A stretch of DNA of 44,966 nt, taken from Welwitschia mirabilis (taxonomy: Eukaryota > Gnetophyta > Gnetopsida > Welwitschiales). Shown in pieces: positions 10,403 to 21,109 of the stretch. Under the pieces are notes generated by a model. That model was not told the origin of the DNA and searched no databases. It was given only the letters and a program-made list of their open reading frames with translations. Where the stretch lies: positions 179,031,937-179,076,902 of the forward strand of contig JBOZIK010000001.1 of assembly GCA_051453625.1 (NCBI GenBank). The letters are read 5' to 3'. The translations under genes were made by a program, and so were the position numbers. Within the stretch, counting starts at the first letter, position 1. Every line of letters begins with the position of its first letter.

Positions 10403-10414
10403 TTGGTATCAGAG
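10403..10414 (+). promoter_or_regulatory. Primer-binding site after LTR-A (tRNA-Met type)
   Basis: TTGGTATCAGAG lies directly after the LTR end at 10400 and matches the start of the usual tRNA-Met primer-binding site. The next bases (TAACTT) depart from the usual CCAAGTT. A second, partly complementary version lies 52 bp downstream. Confidence 0.75.
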
Positions 10415-10446
10415 TAACTTAAATATTTTAGATGTAGATTTAAGAC

Positions 10447-10473
10447 ATTACATTTTTGTATTAGAGCCAAGTT
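10447..10473 (+). repeat. Second copy of the LTR-end/primer-binding-site junction
   Basis: ATTACATTTTTGTATTAGAG at 10447-10466 repeats ATTACATTTTGGTATCAGAG at 10395-10414, offset by 52 bp. The second copy has lost the GG of TGG but keeps the inner part, continuing CCAAGTTGGG, which is the usual continuation of a tRNA-Met primer-binding site. Between them the two copies carry the full signal. Confidence 0.65.
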
Positions 10474-12151
10474 GGGTATGATTTCTATTAAGTTATTAAA
10501 AGATTAAAATTAGAGCTCCTAGCTATCTTATTTGTGTATTACTAAATATTCAATAGGGCCTAACAAATTTGAATAATACCATTGATAAGTAGATTATTTT
10601 CTTTAATAAGAAACATGATTTTAGTCTCTCTTGAGTTTTATTTTCAATAATAGACAATAGGATTTTTGATGGACTTATCCATAGTTTTTATTATAATTGT
10701 GTAATCACATTTAATAGAAGCATCTTAAAAATCTTTTAAACTTGAGTTAAATGTTCTAAATTTTAATATTTTATAAAAATTCTTAAAGTAAAAGTCACTC
10801 TTACTAAGTGAAGAATCACAACCCAAGGAAACTAGAAGGAAATACATGACTTTAAAGTGCATAGGTGATTCTATTACAATTAAATACTATTGTATTTTAG
10901 TTAAAAGGTATTAAAATTTTTTTCTTTTTAGAGGTATAGCTTCATCTCATAATATTGTAGCTCATGAAATCAAATTCATCTTACAATACTAATAAAAATA
11001 GTGTACAAGTGCAGTTTAATTGAATGATAGGTACTAAGAATCTCTAAAGGGATAGATATGAAGCATAAACTACTTCTATTTTAGTGTTTTTTTCTATTGT
11101 TTATTTATACTTATAGATGTATTTTGAATTTAGAATCACAAATGACATTGAAATTGATGTAATCTTTTACATGTTAGTATTCATTAGCTATCCAAAATCC
11201 ATGAAGATGAAAGAAAATCATGTTTTGTAATTTTTTCATAACAAGATTAAAATATGACACTTAATTCTTGCATGTAGAGTTTCATTTTACCTGATCAATT
11301 ATCTTCAAGTATGGTAATCTAACAAGTATAAAATATTAGTCTTTTATGTTTTCTTCTAGTTACAATCTCATCACTAATAAATATTGCATATCTGAATTTC
11401 ATGAGTGCGATACTTAACATATATGATAATATAATATTAAGACATATCTAAGAGGGATGTAAAAATCTTTATTTACATCATACTTGCCTAAGTAAATCCT
11501 TATGGCATTGCTACAAAAGATCAAGTTTCACAGTCTAGCTTAGATGGCAAAAGTGCTTATGTTCTTTCATTAGAAAGAATAGTCAATGATACATAGAAAT
11601 GCCAACTATTCAAATGGATTATGTGAAAACATAGGTTCATGTCTTCTAAAGCACTTGATGAACATCACTTAAGTTATTTAAGGAAGCTACAATGATAGTG
11701 TTGGAATGTTAACCTCAGATAAAATATTAATAATTTTCAAACCTAGATTTTATAAACTACATCTACTAATGTAAATAAATCATCTATGCATGATCATAAC
11801 TCTTCAACTTATAGAATCATGTTTCCATGTGGTTAGGTTTTTGGTAGGGATAACAAAAACTCTCATTTTGTTTCCATGTAACTATCTCTATCTATTCATC
11901 TTTTTGCAACTGTGACTATCATAGATAGTGTATAAATTGATGTGAAGGCTACATTACATGCAGTAGTTATAAATAATAGACTATATTTTCTAGCTTGAAA
12001 TTCATTTAAAATGAAGAAAGTGAGCACCCATAGATTTTAGGAAATGACAAGTTTCTAAATAATTCTAGTGCTATGAAGATGAGCAGTGCACAATTTAGTA
12101 AAAAGGCTTTCAAAAGTAAGAATGTTAGTAATAAATATTGTAATGTATTTA
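10474..12151. other. Downstream of LTR-A: no gag or pol recognised
   Basis: A gypsy gag would be expected here if LTR-A were the 5' LTR of a complete element. I checked the likely frames and found no retrotransposon gag, zinc-knuckle or protease motif. The sequence is A+T-rich with frequent stops in all frames. LTR-A may be a solo LTR with a short attached leader, or the internal region may have been replaced. Confidence 0.45.
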
Positions 12152-12174
12152 NNNNNNNNNNNNNNNNNNNNNNN
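12152..12174. other. Short assembly gap (23 N)
   Basis: Run of N about 50 bases upstream of the kinase fragment. It may hide a little of the fragment's 5' side. Confidence 0.99.
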
Positions 12175-12225
12175 TAAAAGTTAAAAGACCCATAGTTTTG
12201 TTTTTGGGTTTCAGTTTTTATTAAA

Positions 12226-12660
12226 AAATCAAGTATTCAAATATTCTCTTAGATGAACATTCCTTTAGAGACAACTATTTAATGACTGATCTAGTAAGAA
12301 ATCCTAGATACATGAATCCACATTACTAAAAAAGCTTTCATTTTTTGGATAAGTCTGATGTTTATAGTTTGGACATGGTTTTTATTAATATTATGTCTAG
12401 TTTAAAAGCAATGAATTTTAGTAGAGCTTCAAAAGAGATGAATCTTGCAAATCTAACAAGAGTAAGAATGCATGAATTTTCTTTAATAAGTGAGGTAATT
12501 GACTAAGATATTAGAAGACTAATGGAAATAGATAAAAGCATAGGAGAAATGATGATGAAAGTTGTGCAATTAGCATGCAATTGTATGGAAATCAACCCCA
12601 GAAAAAGGCCTTATAAGTAAGAAGTTACAAACTCTTGAGAACCATGGTGATGGATGGTAA
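12226..12660 (+). pseudogene. Receptor-like kinase fragment, wall-associated-kinase-like (WAKL) type, C-terminal kinase lobe
   Basis: Intact relatives are plasma-membrane Ser/Thr receptor kinases. This piece carries only the C-terminal half of the kinase domain. Visible in order: KSS then, after a one-base shift, NILLDEHSF (end of catalytic loop, subdomain VIb); YMNPHY (subdomain VIII, usually Y(V/M)DPxY); DKSDVYSLDMV (subdomain IX, with the Asp kept but the usual Gly replaced by Asp); SSLKAMNFSRASKEMNLANL, a stretch typical of WAKL14/20-like and LRK10-like kinases; and LACNCMEINPRKRP (subdomain XI, invariant Arg kept). The DFG loop is missing: the sequence jumps from NILLDEHSF to near the activation-segment end. 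In-frame stops at EVID*DIRR and RPYK*EVTN and a frameshift near the C-terminus show it is dead. No N-terminal lobe, transmembrane segment or extracellular domain is seen upstream. A pyrimidine-rich TTTTTGGGTTTCAG just upstream could be an old splice acceptor. Confidence 0.82.
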
Positions 12661-14629
12661 TTATTACATATGACTAATAGATGTAATAAGGCCATTAATA
12701 ATTTAATTATAAGCTATCTATTATCATTTCTCTTGATAAATTATGTATTATCTAAGCACCTTGTGGAAAATGAGAATTATGACATTGGATTTTTCTTATA
12801 TAAACTAACCTTTAAATGCTACTCATAATAAAATAGTTCCTTCTCCTCCACTAGAAAGTCATTTCAGGAAGTTAGAAATAAAAAATTTTAATAATAGATT
12901 AAAAAACTATAAAATCCACTTTTCTGATTATAAATTCTTAAGAAAGTTAAACTATGAAACTGAATCTAATTTCAATCACCAATGTAGTTTGTCAAAAGAT
13001 GAAGATCATAGTAATTGAAAGGATTCTTTTATGAGTTGAAAATTTGAATCACAGATGTATTTCATTACTCAAGTAAATGCTCTTGTTTTGCATACAAATC
13101 ATAGAATATCCATCTCTATTTTCTCATTTTCATCTATCTTGAATTTGTTGAAATTATTTTTCTTAACAACCTGACTAACCTTTAGAATACTAGTTTCTTA
13201 AGAAATCTGTGGTTTTTTTTTCCTTAAAGTTATTTATACACCTTTCTATGTTGACACTTTTGTTTTTATCAAAATAAGTGGAATAAGAAATGAACTTCTT
13301 GTATTTTCCTATATTAAGATAGTTCATACATGAATATATAATTATAAATGTGTTAGGTAGCGAGATTTAGCAGTTATCTTCATATTCACATGTTCTGTGT
13401 TTGTCCATTTCTTGGTGGTTACTTTGCATGCTTATTTGAATTTTAAGGATGAGGCCACTAATCAAATTTGATCTTTATGTTACTTCATCTAATGTATTAC
13501 CACTTAATTATAGGGACCAATCATTAATGTCCTAAATTTCAAACTCTAACATTGCGTCTCTATAGTATGAATGATATCACCTTAGTTTTCCTAATGCTAT
13601 AACCAAAAGGCATGTCCTTGAATTGTTTCAAACATAAGTAAGAATTGAATTCTTTTTCATATAGTTTCTCAACATGTAACATGTGAGTAAGCATTATACC
13701 TTAAAGATTAGAAATACCTCTCACACATTGTTCCCCCAAAATAAGAATTTCTTTAAAGAAGGAATGGAAGGACTCTCTATGTGATTGTTGTGATGTGTAT
13801 TTGTTCAAATGTTATATTCTTAAATAAATCCTAAAAATCACCAATATATATGTATATGTGTATCTCTCTCTGTGTGTGTGTGTATTGCATAACACAATAC
13901 ATTAATATAAATGAGAGTGACCTAAATGCCATAATTCTATCAAAGGCATAGATGAGAAGAAAAAAAATTGATTTCAAATGAAATACTTATGCAATTTCTA
14001 AGTAGTAAAAAATAACAATGCAATGCAATAATACAAATGAATACAGTATGCAAATGAAATGCAAGTTCTATTCTAAACATAACATTTATTTGATTACCAA
14101 ATCAACCTATCATGGAGATTGACCTTATATAATCTAGATCAATCAAGGAAAGTTGTTAATAGATCAAGACCAACCTAAGCTATTAAGTGCATTGAATAGA
14201 ATATAAAAATAATGCAAATTTAATTTAGGAAATTAAATGCAAAGCACTTAAACTAATAATATCAACTTTAACAAAGGTTTTCCTAATGATCTATATCATA
14301 GATGAAGCTGTCACAAAATCGTAAGTAACACAAACCATAAGGAAGATGCACATAACAAATGATATAAAGAGAAAACAAAGTTTTAATTAATCCAAATCAA
14401 CATCTGTGTTATAAAGGAGTAGTGGCTCAATGAAGGATACATAGCCTAACATTAAGAAAGATGTCTCTCTACAACAACAAGGGATGGCCTTCTGCTCTTC
14501 AATATCCTATCATGAGAATTTTTAGTACTAAAGGAGATAAAGTTAAAGTTGAAGGCAAAAGAGGTATTTATTAAAAATAAAGATTCTAAAAACAACAAAC
14601 ATTAATAGACATAATAAAACCCTAACAGC
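12661..14629. other. Intergenic, nothing recognised
   Basis: About 2 kb with no supported gene, RNA or terminal repeat apart from a microsatellite at 13843-13885. Confidence 0.5.
13843..13885. repeat. Compound TA / TC / TG microsatellite
   Basis: ATATATATGTATATGTGTAT is followed by a TCTCTCTC tract and TGTGTGTGTGTGTAT. Confidence 0.9.
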
Positions 14630-14879
14630 TATGCAAGAAGGCATAAGACATATGGCAAAAGTTTAGTGAAGTTTGGTAAAGTGTTATATTTAGGTGTCAT
14701 CATGNNNNNNNNNNNNNNNNNNNNNNNNNNNNNNNNNNNNNNNNNNNNNNNNNNNNNNNNNNNNNNNNNNNNNNNNNNNNNNNNNNNNNNNNNNNNNNNN
14801 NNNNTATGCAAGAAGGCATAAGACATATGGCAAAAGTATAGCGAAGTTTGGTAAAGTGTTATATTTAGGTGTCATCCTA
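14630..14879. repeat. 75-bp duplicated contig-end sequence around a 100-N gap
   Basis: Bases 14630-14704 and 14805-14879 are near identical (two internal differences plus the last few bases) and abut the 100-N gap at 14705-14804. Apparent small open frames through the gap come from this duplication. Confidence 0.85.
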
Positions 14880-14894
14880 CTAGTTGTTTAGACA

Positions 14895-15553
14895 TTACAA
14901 GAAATAATGCCACATCTTATAGGATCCACATTGGCTACTAGATTAGTCCAATAAGTATCCTAATTAGCATCAGTTCTTCTATCATCTATACTATTGTCCA
15001 TATAATAATGTGAATGATGAGATTTGTAAATATGTTTCTTGTCTTAGATNNNNNNNNNNNNNNNNNNNNNNNNNNNNNNNNNNNNNNNNNNNNNNNNNNN
15101 NNNNNNNNNNNNNNNNNNNNNNNNNNNNNNNNNNNNNNNNNNNNNNNNNNNNNNNNNNNNNNNNNNNNNNNNNNNNNNNNNNNNNNNNNNNNNNNNNNNN
15201 NNNNNNNNNNNNNNNNNNNNNNNNNNNNNNNNNNNNNNNNNNNNNNNNNNNNNNNNNNNNNNNNNNNNNNNNNNNNNNNNNNNNNNNNNNNNNNNNNNNN
15301 NNNNNNNNNNNNNNNNNNNNNNNNNNNNNNNNNNNNNNNNNNNNNNNNNNNNNNNNNNNNNNNNNNNNNNNNNNNNNNNNNNNNNNNNNNNNNNNNNNTT
15401 ACAAAAAATAATGCCACATCTTATATGATCCACATTGGCTACTAGATTAGTCCAATAAGTATCCTAATTAGCATAAGTTCTTCTATCATCTATACTATTA
15501 TCCATATAATAATGTAAATGATGAGCTTTGTAAATATGTTTCTTGTCTTAGAT
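14895..15553. repeat. 155-bp duplicated sequence flanking a 349-N gap
   Basis: Bases 14895-15049 and 15399-15553 have the same length and high identity and abut the gap at 15050-15398. With the previous duplication this makes two consecutive unmerged overlaps within 1 kb. Confidence 0.85.
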
Positions 15554-16010
15554 TAGCATCTTTGATTATAATATTGCTAATTTAGATAGGAAGTATTCTA
15601 TTTTACCTGAAATGCCATAAAATGCAATGAAGGATTCATGTTTTCATGATATTTGCCTTAGTTCTCCATTATCATTGAAACTCAGCATAAACTTGTCTAA
15701 TGTCTTATAAAACTACTCAAAATACTCGATCAAATACATACAATTTCATCATGTAAGATAGTCCTCCACTTAGTATTGTCAGTACTTAACAAAACCAAGC
15801 ATATAACTATGATTGCAAGCCAAATTGAATAAACATAAATTAACTAGAAAATTGTAAAATAAAATCAAAAATAATCTCAGAGGTCTCACAATGTAGAAGA
15901 GAAATGTTAAAAATAGATAATTAGACATTTCACCTGTGTAGAGTAAGTGGCCATACTATCATCCTGGTGGTCATTCAAATAATGGAGGGGACAATAAGCA
16001 CAAAAACTAT
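15399..16010 (-). pseudogene. Weak coding-like stretch, unrecognised
   Basis: I do not recognise this. On the minus strand one frame near 15600-15720 reads coherently (FYKTLDKFMLSFNDNGELRQ, then KHESFIAFYGISG) with two stops that could come from TGG or CGA codons. Nearer the gap, the frame at 15399-15500 gives IDDRRTYAN and NLVANVDHIRCGIIF. A CACCAG/GATGATAG...CTACACAG/GTGAAA arrangement near 15930-15975 looks like a short exon with splice consensus on both sides. These signs suggest a decayed gene or unknown transposon protein, but each could be chance in A+T-rich DNA. Confidence 0.22.
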
Positions 16011-16306
16011 TCTTAAAAAATAGAATCCTACAAAAAAATTTTAGAAAGATAAACATTAAAACTTATCAGAATTAATATCTTCCTACTCAAATGTATAGCA
16101 TATCATAAAAATAATCATGTATAACATAAAAACTGCATCATCATGAAATGTCTAAATAATATGATGTGCAATAATATCTTAAAAATAAAAGATGGACATA
16201 ATGATTATGCTCAAAAAATCATGTTTATATATAAAATCATGTGTTTTAATATAATCCACAGAGAGAAGATACATAATACAACATAATAAATCACTCACCT
16301 CACATG

Positions 16307-16690
16307 CCAAATTAAATTCCTAATGCATAGCAGGCTTAGGTATAAGTGGAGAAGATGGAGGGTGCTTAAAATCTATAGGGAAATGATGATCAAGGGTTGT
16401 TATAATAAAGTGTATCATCTCATCTCCCTGTAATTTGACCAGCTCTGAGATGTTGACTATCACACTGTGCTTAGTGTATAATATGTGCTGATGCACTATT
16501 AGTCAACTACTCCTTAGTGTATTAAAGTCTTCTCACAATCATCAATATTCTTTACTCTAGTATGACAAAGCCTTGGTCTACCACCTCTCTAATACCCTAT
16601 GCAATATTTACTAAGAAAGCCTAAATCTGCTCAATAATAATACTAAGCATAGGTCTCTATACTTGAGGTCTCTCTGCCTCTCCTAGAGTA
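16307..16690 (-). pseudogene. Coding-like fragment ending at a consensus splice donor, unrecognised
   Basis: The minus strand holds about 85 codons with only two stops, including NISELVKLQGDEMIHF, TTLDHHFPIDFKHPPSSPL and EFNLACE. It ends in GCATGTGAG followed by GTGAGT, a perfect plant 5' splice site, near 16307. An upstream frame (MLSIIIEQI, GIREVVDQGFVILE) also reads like protein but has many TAG/TAA stops and is in a different phase. I cannot assign a family. It may be an exon of a decayed gene together with the stretch at 15399-16010 on the same strand, or an unknown transposon gene. Confidence 0.28.
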
Positions 16691-17115
16691 CGAATTATCA
16701 TAGATATGAGTTAGCATGGATGTAATTTATTATGGATGTAATTTATTAATTATTTATGAATTAGGATAATCATAGATATAATTAAATTTATTATTGTTTA
16801 AGGACTAGGTTATTAGAAAATGATTAACTTAATGTTTGCTTAGGGAATAAGGATTATCTTAGATATAACTAACTTTAAGATGATTTACAAAATAGAGTTA
16901 TAATGGGTGTAATTAACTCTATGGTTATGTGGTAATAAAGGTAACTATAAATATAATTACTTATGACTTGGGATACTTATCAATATAATTAATTTCATGA
17001 GTTATTTAGGAATTAGGATTTCATGAACATAATTAGTTTTATACTTAATTATTAATTAAGTATATAATAGATATAATTAAATTTATTTTTAAGTAATTAA
17101 CATAGACACAATTTA
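16690..17115 (+). repeat. Degenerate minisatellite, ~44-bp unit, about 10 copies
   Basis: A core (A/C)ATAGATATAATTAA(T/A)TTTAT followed by a TTA(G)GGAATTAGGAT-like spacer recurs. Core positions are about 16774, 16814, 16861, 16905, 16949, 16981, 17025, 17069 and 17104, giving spacings of 40, 47, 44, 44, 32, 44, 44 and 35. The repeated 44-bp spacing shows tandem duplication, and the shorter steps fit deletions within units. Divergence between units is high, so the array is old. Confidence 0.7.
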
Positions 17116-19190
17116 GGTTAAGCATTATTTTTTTCTTTTTTCTTTGAGATGATACTAATAAATAACATCATAAGGGAGTATATGATCAATTCCTACTTAG
17201 ACCCTATTAAAATAGCATAAGATTTAAAATTATTAAAAAAAAATCACTTCTAAGTTATAGACCCTTTTTTTTTCATACAATAACAATGTTAGAATTGTAT
17301 CCTATATTTATTTCTAACATTTGTCTTCATTACATAAAGATATCTTGTATAAAGTTAATAGGATGCTATCTTGTTTTATCGTATACATAGATAAGTTTTA
17401 GAATAGTACCTAACCAATAATAGAAGGTTTCAACTCCCATTAATGGCATTTCAACTCAATATTTAGTCACACTCTAGATGTAAATCAGTTTTACTTTAAA
17501 TTCTAGGCTATACAAACATGGTTGAGCTTAACTTCATAGGCTTAGACTTTACTTCAATATACCTCTAATACAGGTAACAAGTGGTAAGTGAGGTAAGTGC
17601 ATACTTACAAATAACCCTCTCTTCCTTAAAGTATCTCAGGATGATGCCACATAAACCTTTGATGGTAAAGCCTTAAGACATTAAGTCAGAGTAAGTTCAT
17701 ACATGAGTAGGACAAGAGAGTGGCAATTAAATCCATTTTTAAAAGGGTTTATAAGTAATGGAATCCAAGCATGAGGATGAATAATTAATGAAATTATCTT
17801 GATTTAGTTGAATGAATATACCATACAAATACAAGGATACAAGTATGTGGATATTTAATGGATTATTTAACTAATAGAAATAACTCTAGTCATCATTAGG
17901 ATTATTTTATGAAAACAATCATACACTAGAAAAGTAAAGTACATAAGCATTATATTAATTTTATCCAAAAGAAAAATACTACATTTGAAAAGCCTAATAG
18001 TGAATATCAGTAAAAGAATACAATCTTTATTTTTATACATTANNNNNNNNNNNNNNNNNNNNNNNNNNNNNNNNNNNNNNNNNNNNNNNNNNNNNNNNNN
18101 NNNNNNNNNNNNNNNNNNNNNNNNNNNNNNNNNNNNNNNNNNTAATAGTGAATATCAATAAAAGAATACAACCTTTATTTTGATACATTGTAGTAATTTT
18201 TTACAAAATAAGGCATATTACTATATTAAAGTTCTACTATAGAAACATGCTCCATTTATAAAAGCAAGCCAATTTCCAAATACCCTTATAAATTACAGGT
18301 ATATATATGAAAAAAAAAAGTTAAGTAATATACATATTTAATTATAAAGAATTATTAATAGAATTAGAAGATTTAGCTACACTTCTCTAGAATTACTAAG
18401 TAGGTGAACATTATTATTAAACTTGAAATTAAGAATGGGGGCTTAAATATTAATAAATAGTATACAAAAGTAATATAAAATAAATTTAACTAAACTATTA
18501 ATCATATTTAGTATTTTAAAATAATTGAATAATTACATTATTTTTAATAATTATTAAATTTATTTACAAATTTTCTTAGCTTATAAAAGGCATAGTTTTA
18601 CTAAATTTTAATTACTACAGAAAAATTTTATAGGATTAAAATTTGACTATAAAACCTTCCTAAATTTTAGAATTACTAAAATAATACCTTATATTAAAAT
18701 GGTTATAACTTTCATTCTACTTGGAGTTTTTTAGTCAATAAATAGTTTTTAAAAATTTTTAAATTATCTACAATTTGCACTACTTGTGTTTTACTGAAAA
18801 TGCTTATTAATTTTGAAAAGCAAGACCTTTTTTATTGCTATTTTATGCTTATAAATTTTGAATTATTTTCATATAAGAAATTTTAAAAATGTATCCACTC
18901 TCAAAAAACTTACTATTTTAAAACTTTTAAATCACTAACATAATTATAAACCTGCATAAAATAGTTTATAAAGATTTATTTAGTATTGATTAAGTGATAT
19001 ATTTCTTAAGTTATGCTTCACTTCTGGGAAAAAGTAAACTTTAACTACATTAAAAAGATGAGAACTCATACTTAATAAAATATAATAATGTAACTAAAGA
19101 TTCATACTAAAATTAATATATAAAGTATATAAAACAAACTATAAATAGTACAAAGTTAACTTACAACAATAATAAATGAAAAAAATACCA
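17116..19190. other. A+T-rich intergenic, nothing recognised
   Basis: No gene motif was found. The part from 18300 to 19190 is extremely A+T-rich with many TTTTAAAA-like words. If LTR-C is the 5' LTR of its element, this would be its internal region, but no primer-binding site or gag is recognisable. Confidence 0.45.
17995..18190. repeat. 48-bp duplicated contig-end sequence around a 100-N gap
   Basis: Bases 17995-18042 and 18143-18190 match with four differences and abut the 100-N gap at 18043-18142. Confidence 0.8.
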
Positions 19191-19404
19191 TGATCCTTGG
19201 GATTTTTCAAGAAGGAATGCCTAGTCTAAATGGATTTTGAAAATTAAAATTATTTATCCTTATAAGAACTCTAATATCCATTTAATGCATAAATAATCTA
19301 AAATTCATTTTAGTAATAAAATAATTGAAAAACACTGATATCTGAAAATATAGTGAATTCCTGACTCACTCGATCAAAATCTCCATTGGTAACTTCCTCA
19401 ACTA

Positions 19405-19545
19405 ATCATGTAAAGAGATCCCTTAAATCTCGACCTCATCTTAGTATTAGCTAAGAGGAGGGAAAATATCCATTTGTAGTCATACCAGCTAAGCATCTAA
19501 AGAGATCCCTCGTCTTAGTCTTAGCTGATAGGAGGGATAACATCA
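19405..19545. repeat. Two direct copies of an AAAGAGATCCCT...TTAGCT...GGAGGGA block
   Basis: ATCATGTAAAGAGATCCCTT...TTAGTATTAGCTAAGAGGAGGGA near 19405-19462 is repeated as GCATCTAAAGAGATCCCTC...TTAGTCTTAGCTGATAGGAGGGA near 19492-19540, about 85 bp later. The second copy lacks some middle bases. It lies in the R-U5 part of LTR-C. Confidence 0.65.
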
Positions 19546-19928
19546 ATAATATATTAATACTATGATTAGATGTATAGGCCTAATGCCAAAATACTAACAT
19601 AGAGCTAAAGTTCTTATAGAAGAAGAATCTACTAAGAGGGCAAAAGATTGATGATCCTTGATGAAGATTTAATGAAGTCTTAGGGTTAAAGATTCTAGTT
19701 CTAAGCTTGTAAGATCCAAGCTTTAAGTGTTAACTCTACAGTAAAGAGGATGAAAAATTGAGAATAAATTTTGATAACATAAATTTTCTTAAAGAATAAA
19801 ATTAGTATGAGAAGAAAGAAGAGGGATATATTTATAAATAAATGGTTTGCCAAATGTTCTTAATATAATTGGTTAAAACCCACTCATATTAATTTACCTA
19901 TAAGGTAAAGAAATTACTTTTCATGGAT

Positions 19929-20132
19929 AAGATTGATCAATAATAAGTTGTATAAGCTTATGTAAAAGTAACATAAACATATGAATGACAAATCACAAGA
20001 TTGACTAATAATAGGTTGGATGAGCTTGCGTAAAAGTAACACTAACATATAAATAATAAATGATAAGACTGATTAATGATAAGTTGGATAAGATTATGTA
20101 AAAAGTAAAAGTAATGTATGAATGATAAAAGG
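19929..20132. repeat. Three tandem copies of a 68-bp unit
   Basis: Units start AAGATTGATCAATAATAAG at 19929, AAGATTGACTAATAATAGG at 19997 and AAGACTGATTAATGATAAG at 20065. The spacing is exactly 68 bp each time. Each unit continues TTGNATNAGCTTATGTAAAAGTAA-like. The array lies just upstream of the TATA box of LTR-C on its own strand, where enhancer-like repeats of LTRs usually sit. Confidence 0.85.
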
Positions 20133-21109
20133 AGATCTTGTTATAATTGTACCTAATTATGATGAGTAATTTTATTTTTTAATTAGAAATATTAATTACA
20201 TGCATCATTTCCTCATGCTAGTTCATCCAATTTTTCATAGGCTTATAAGTAATCCAACACATATTTTGAATAATGTATAAAATGCATTAGAAGAACTAAT
20301 GCAACAATTTTAAAATTTCTATGTGACACAACAAGAAAAATAGTATTTTATGAAGAAACTACTTTAAATATCAATAAGCATAAAAGTGATGATAGAATAA
20401 ATTCTACTCATTTATTCTTTTTGTTTTATGTATAAGAATTCATGTTATTATTCACATGTTTACACTATTTATAATCCACCATATCAATAGCACAAATTAC
20501 AAGAAAAAAAATGTTATAATTGAATGTAAGAAGATGGCATAATTGAATGTAAGAAATTATTATAGTTTAAAATAGTACTTTTACTTTTTACCTACTTATT
20601 ATTCTTTCACTTTTACATAGCAATTTACTTTATTTCTTTAATTTAAAGAAGGGACATGGATAAATGATTAAGATAAGAATATTGCATGTCATTTATGTAG
20701 ATATTTTATCATTAGTTTACACCTTCATGTGAAATTTTCAATTTAAAAAATGTAAATGTCATGACTTGTCATAAACAAATTTGTTTAGTATTAATAATTG
20801 AATATACTTTGTTTGTTAATTTTTTCTATTAACATTCTCATAATTATCATTATTATTAGATTTAGTTACAATAACAAAATTATCCAAAACTAAGATCAAT
20901 TAATTCAGTAACCTTATAAGTACCTATTATTCAAAATATATCTTTGACATAAGAAAGATAATAAATTATTAATTATAAAGCTACACATTAATTATCACAA
21001 TCCTTACATTAAAGAAAATAAGTTTTCATTAAAATTTAATATAAAAATGTATCACATAATCATTTAATTACATTTACTAATTAGGGGTTACAAAATATGG
21101 GGTATAACA

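Larger units (their letters stand above)
19190..21109 (-). mobile_element. LTR-C: minus-strand gypsy-type LTR
   Basis: The minus strand from 21109 starts TGTTATACCCCATATTTTG, a typical plant gypsy LTR start. A TATA box (TTTATAAATATATCCC on the minus strand, about 19824-19842) is followed by a C/T-rich CTCTTCTTTCTTCTCA segment, a common layout at the U3/R junction. The inner end is not visible, and about 19190 is a guess from the lengths of other copies. No polypurine tract precedes 21109 on the minus strand, so this is more likely a 5' or solo LTR than a 3' one. A primer-binding site was looked for at lower coordinates and not found. Confidence 0.5.

Noticed and set aside
16307-16690. Match to the SCAR-complex protein NAP1 because of a GIRE(V/I) motif
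   Set aside because: Only a few residues agree and the flanking residues do not align, so I leave the fragment unassigned.
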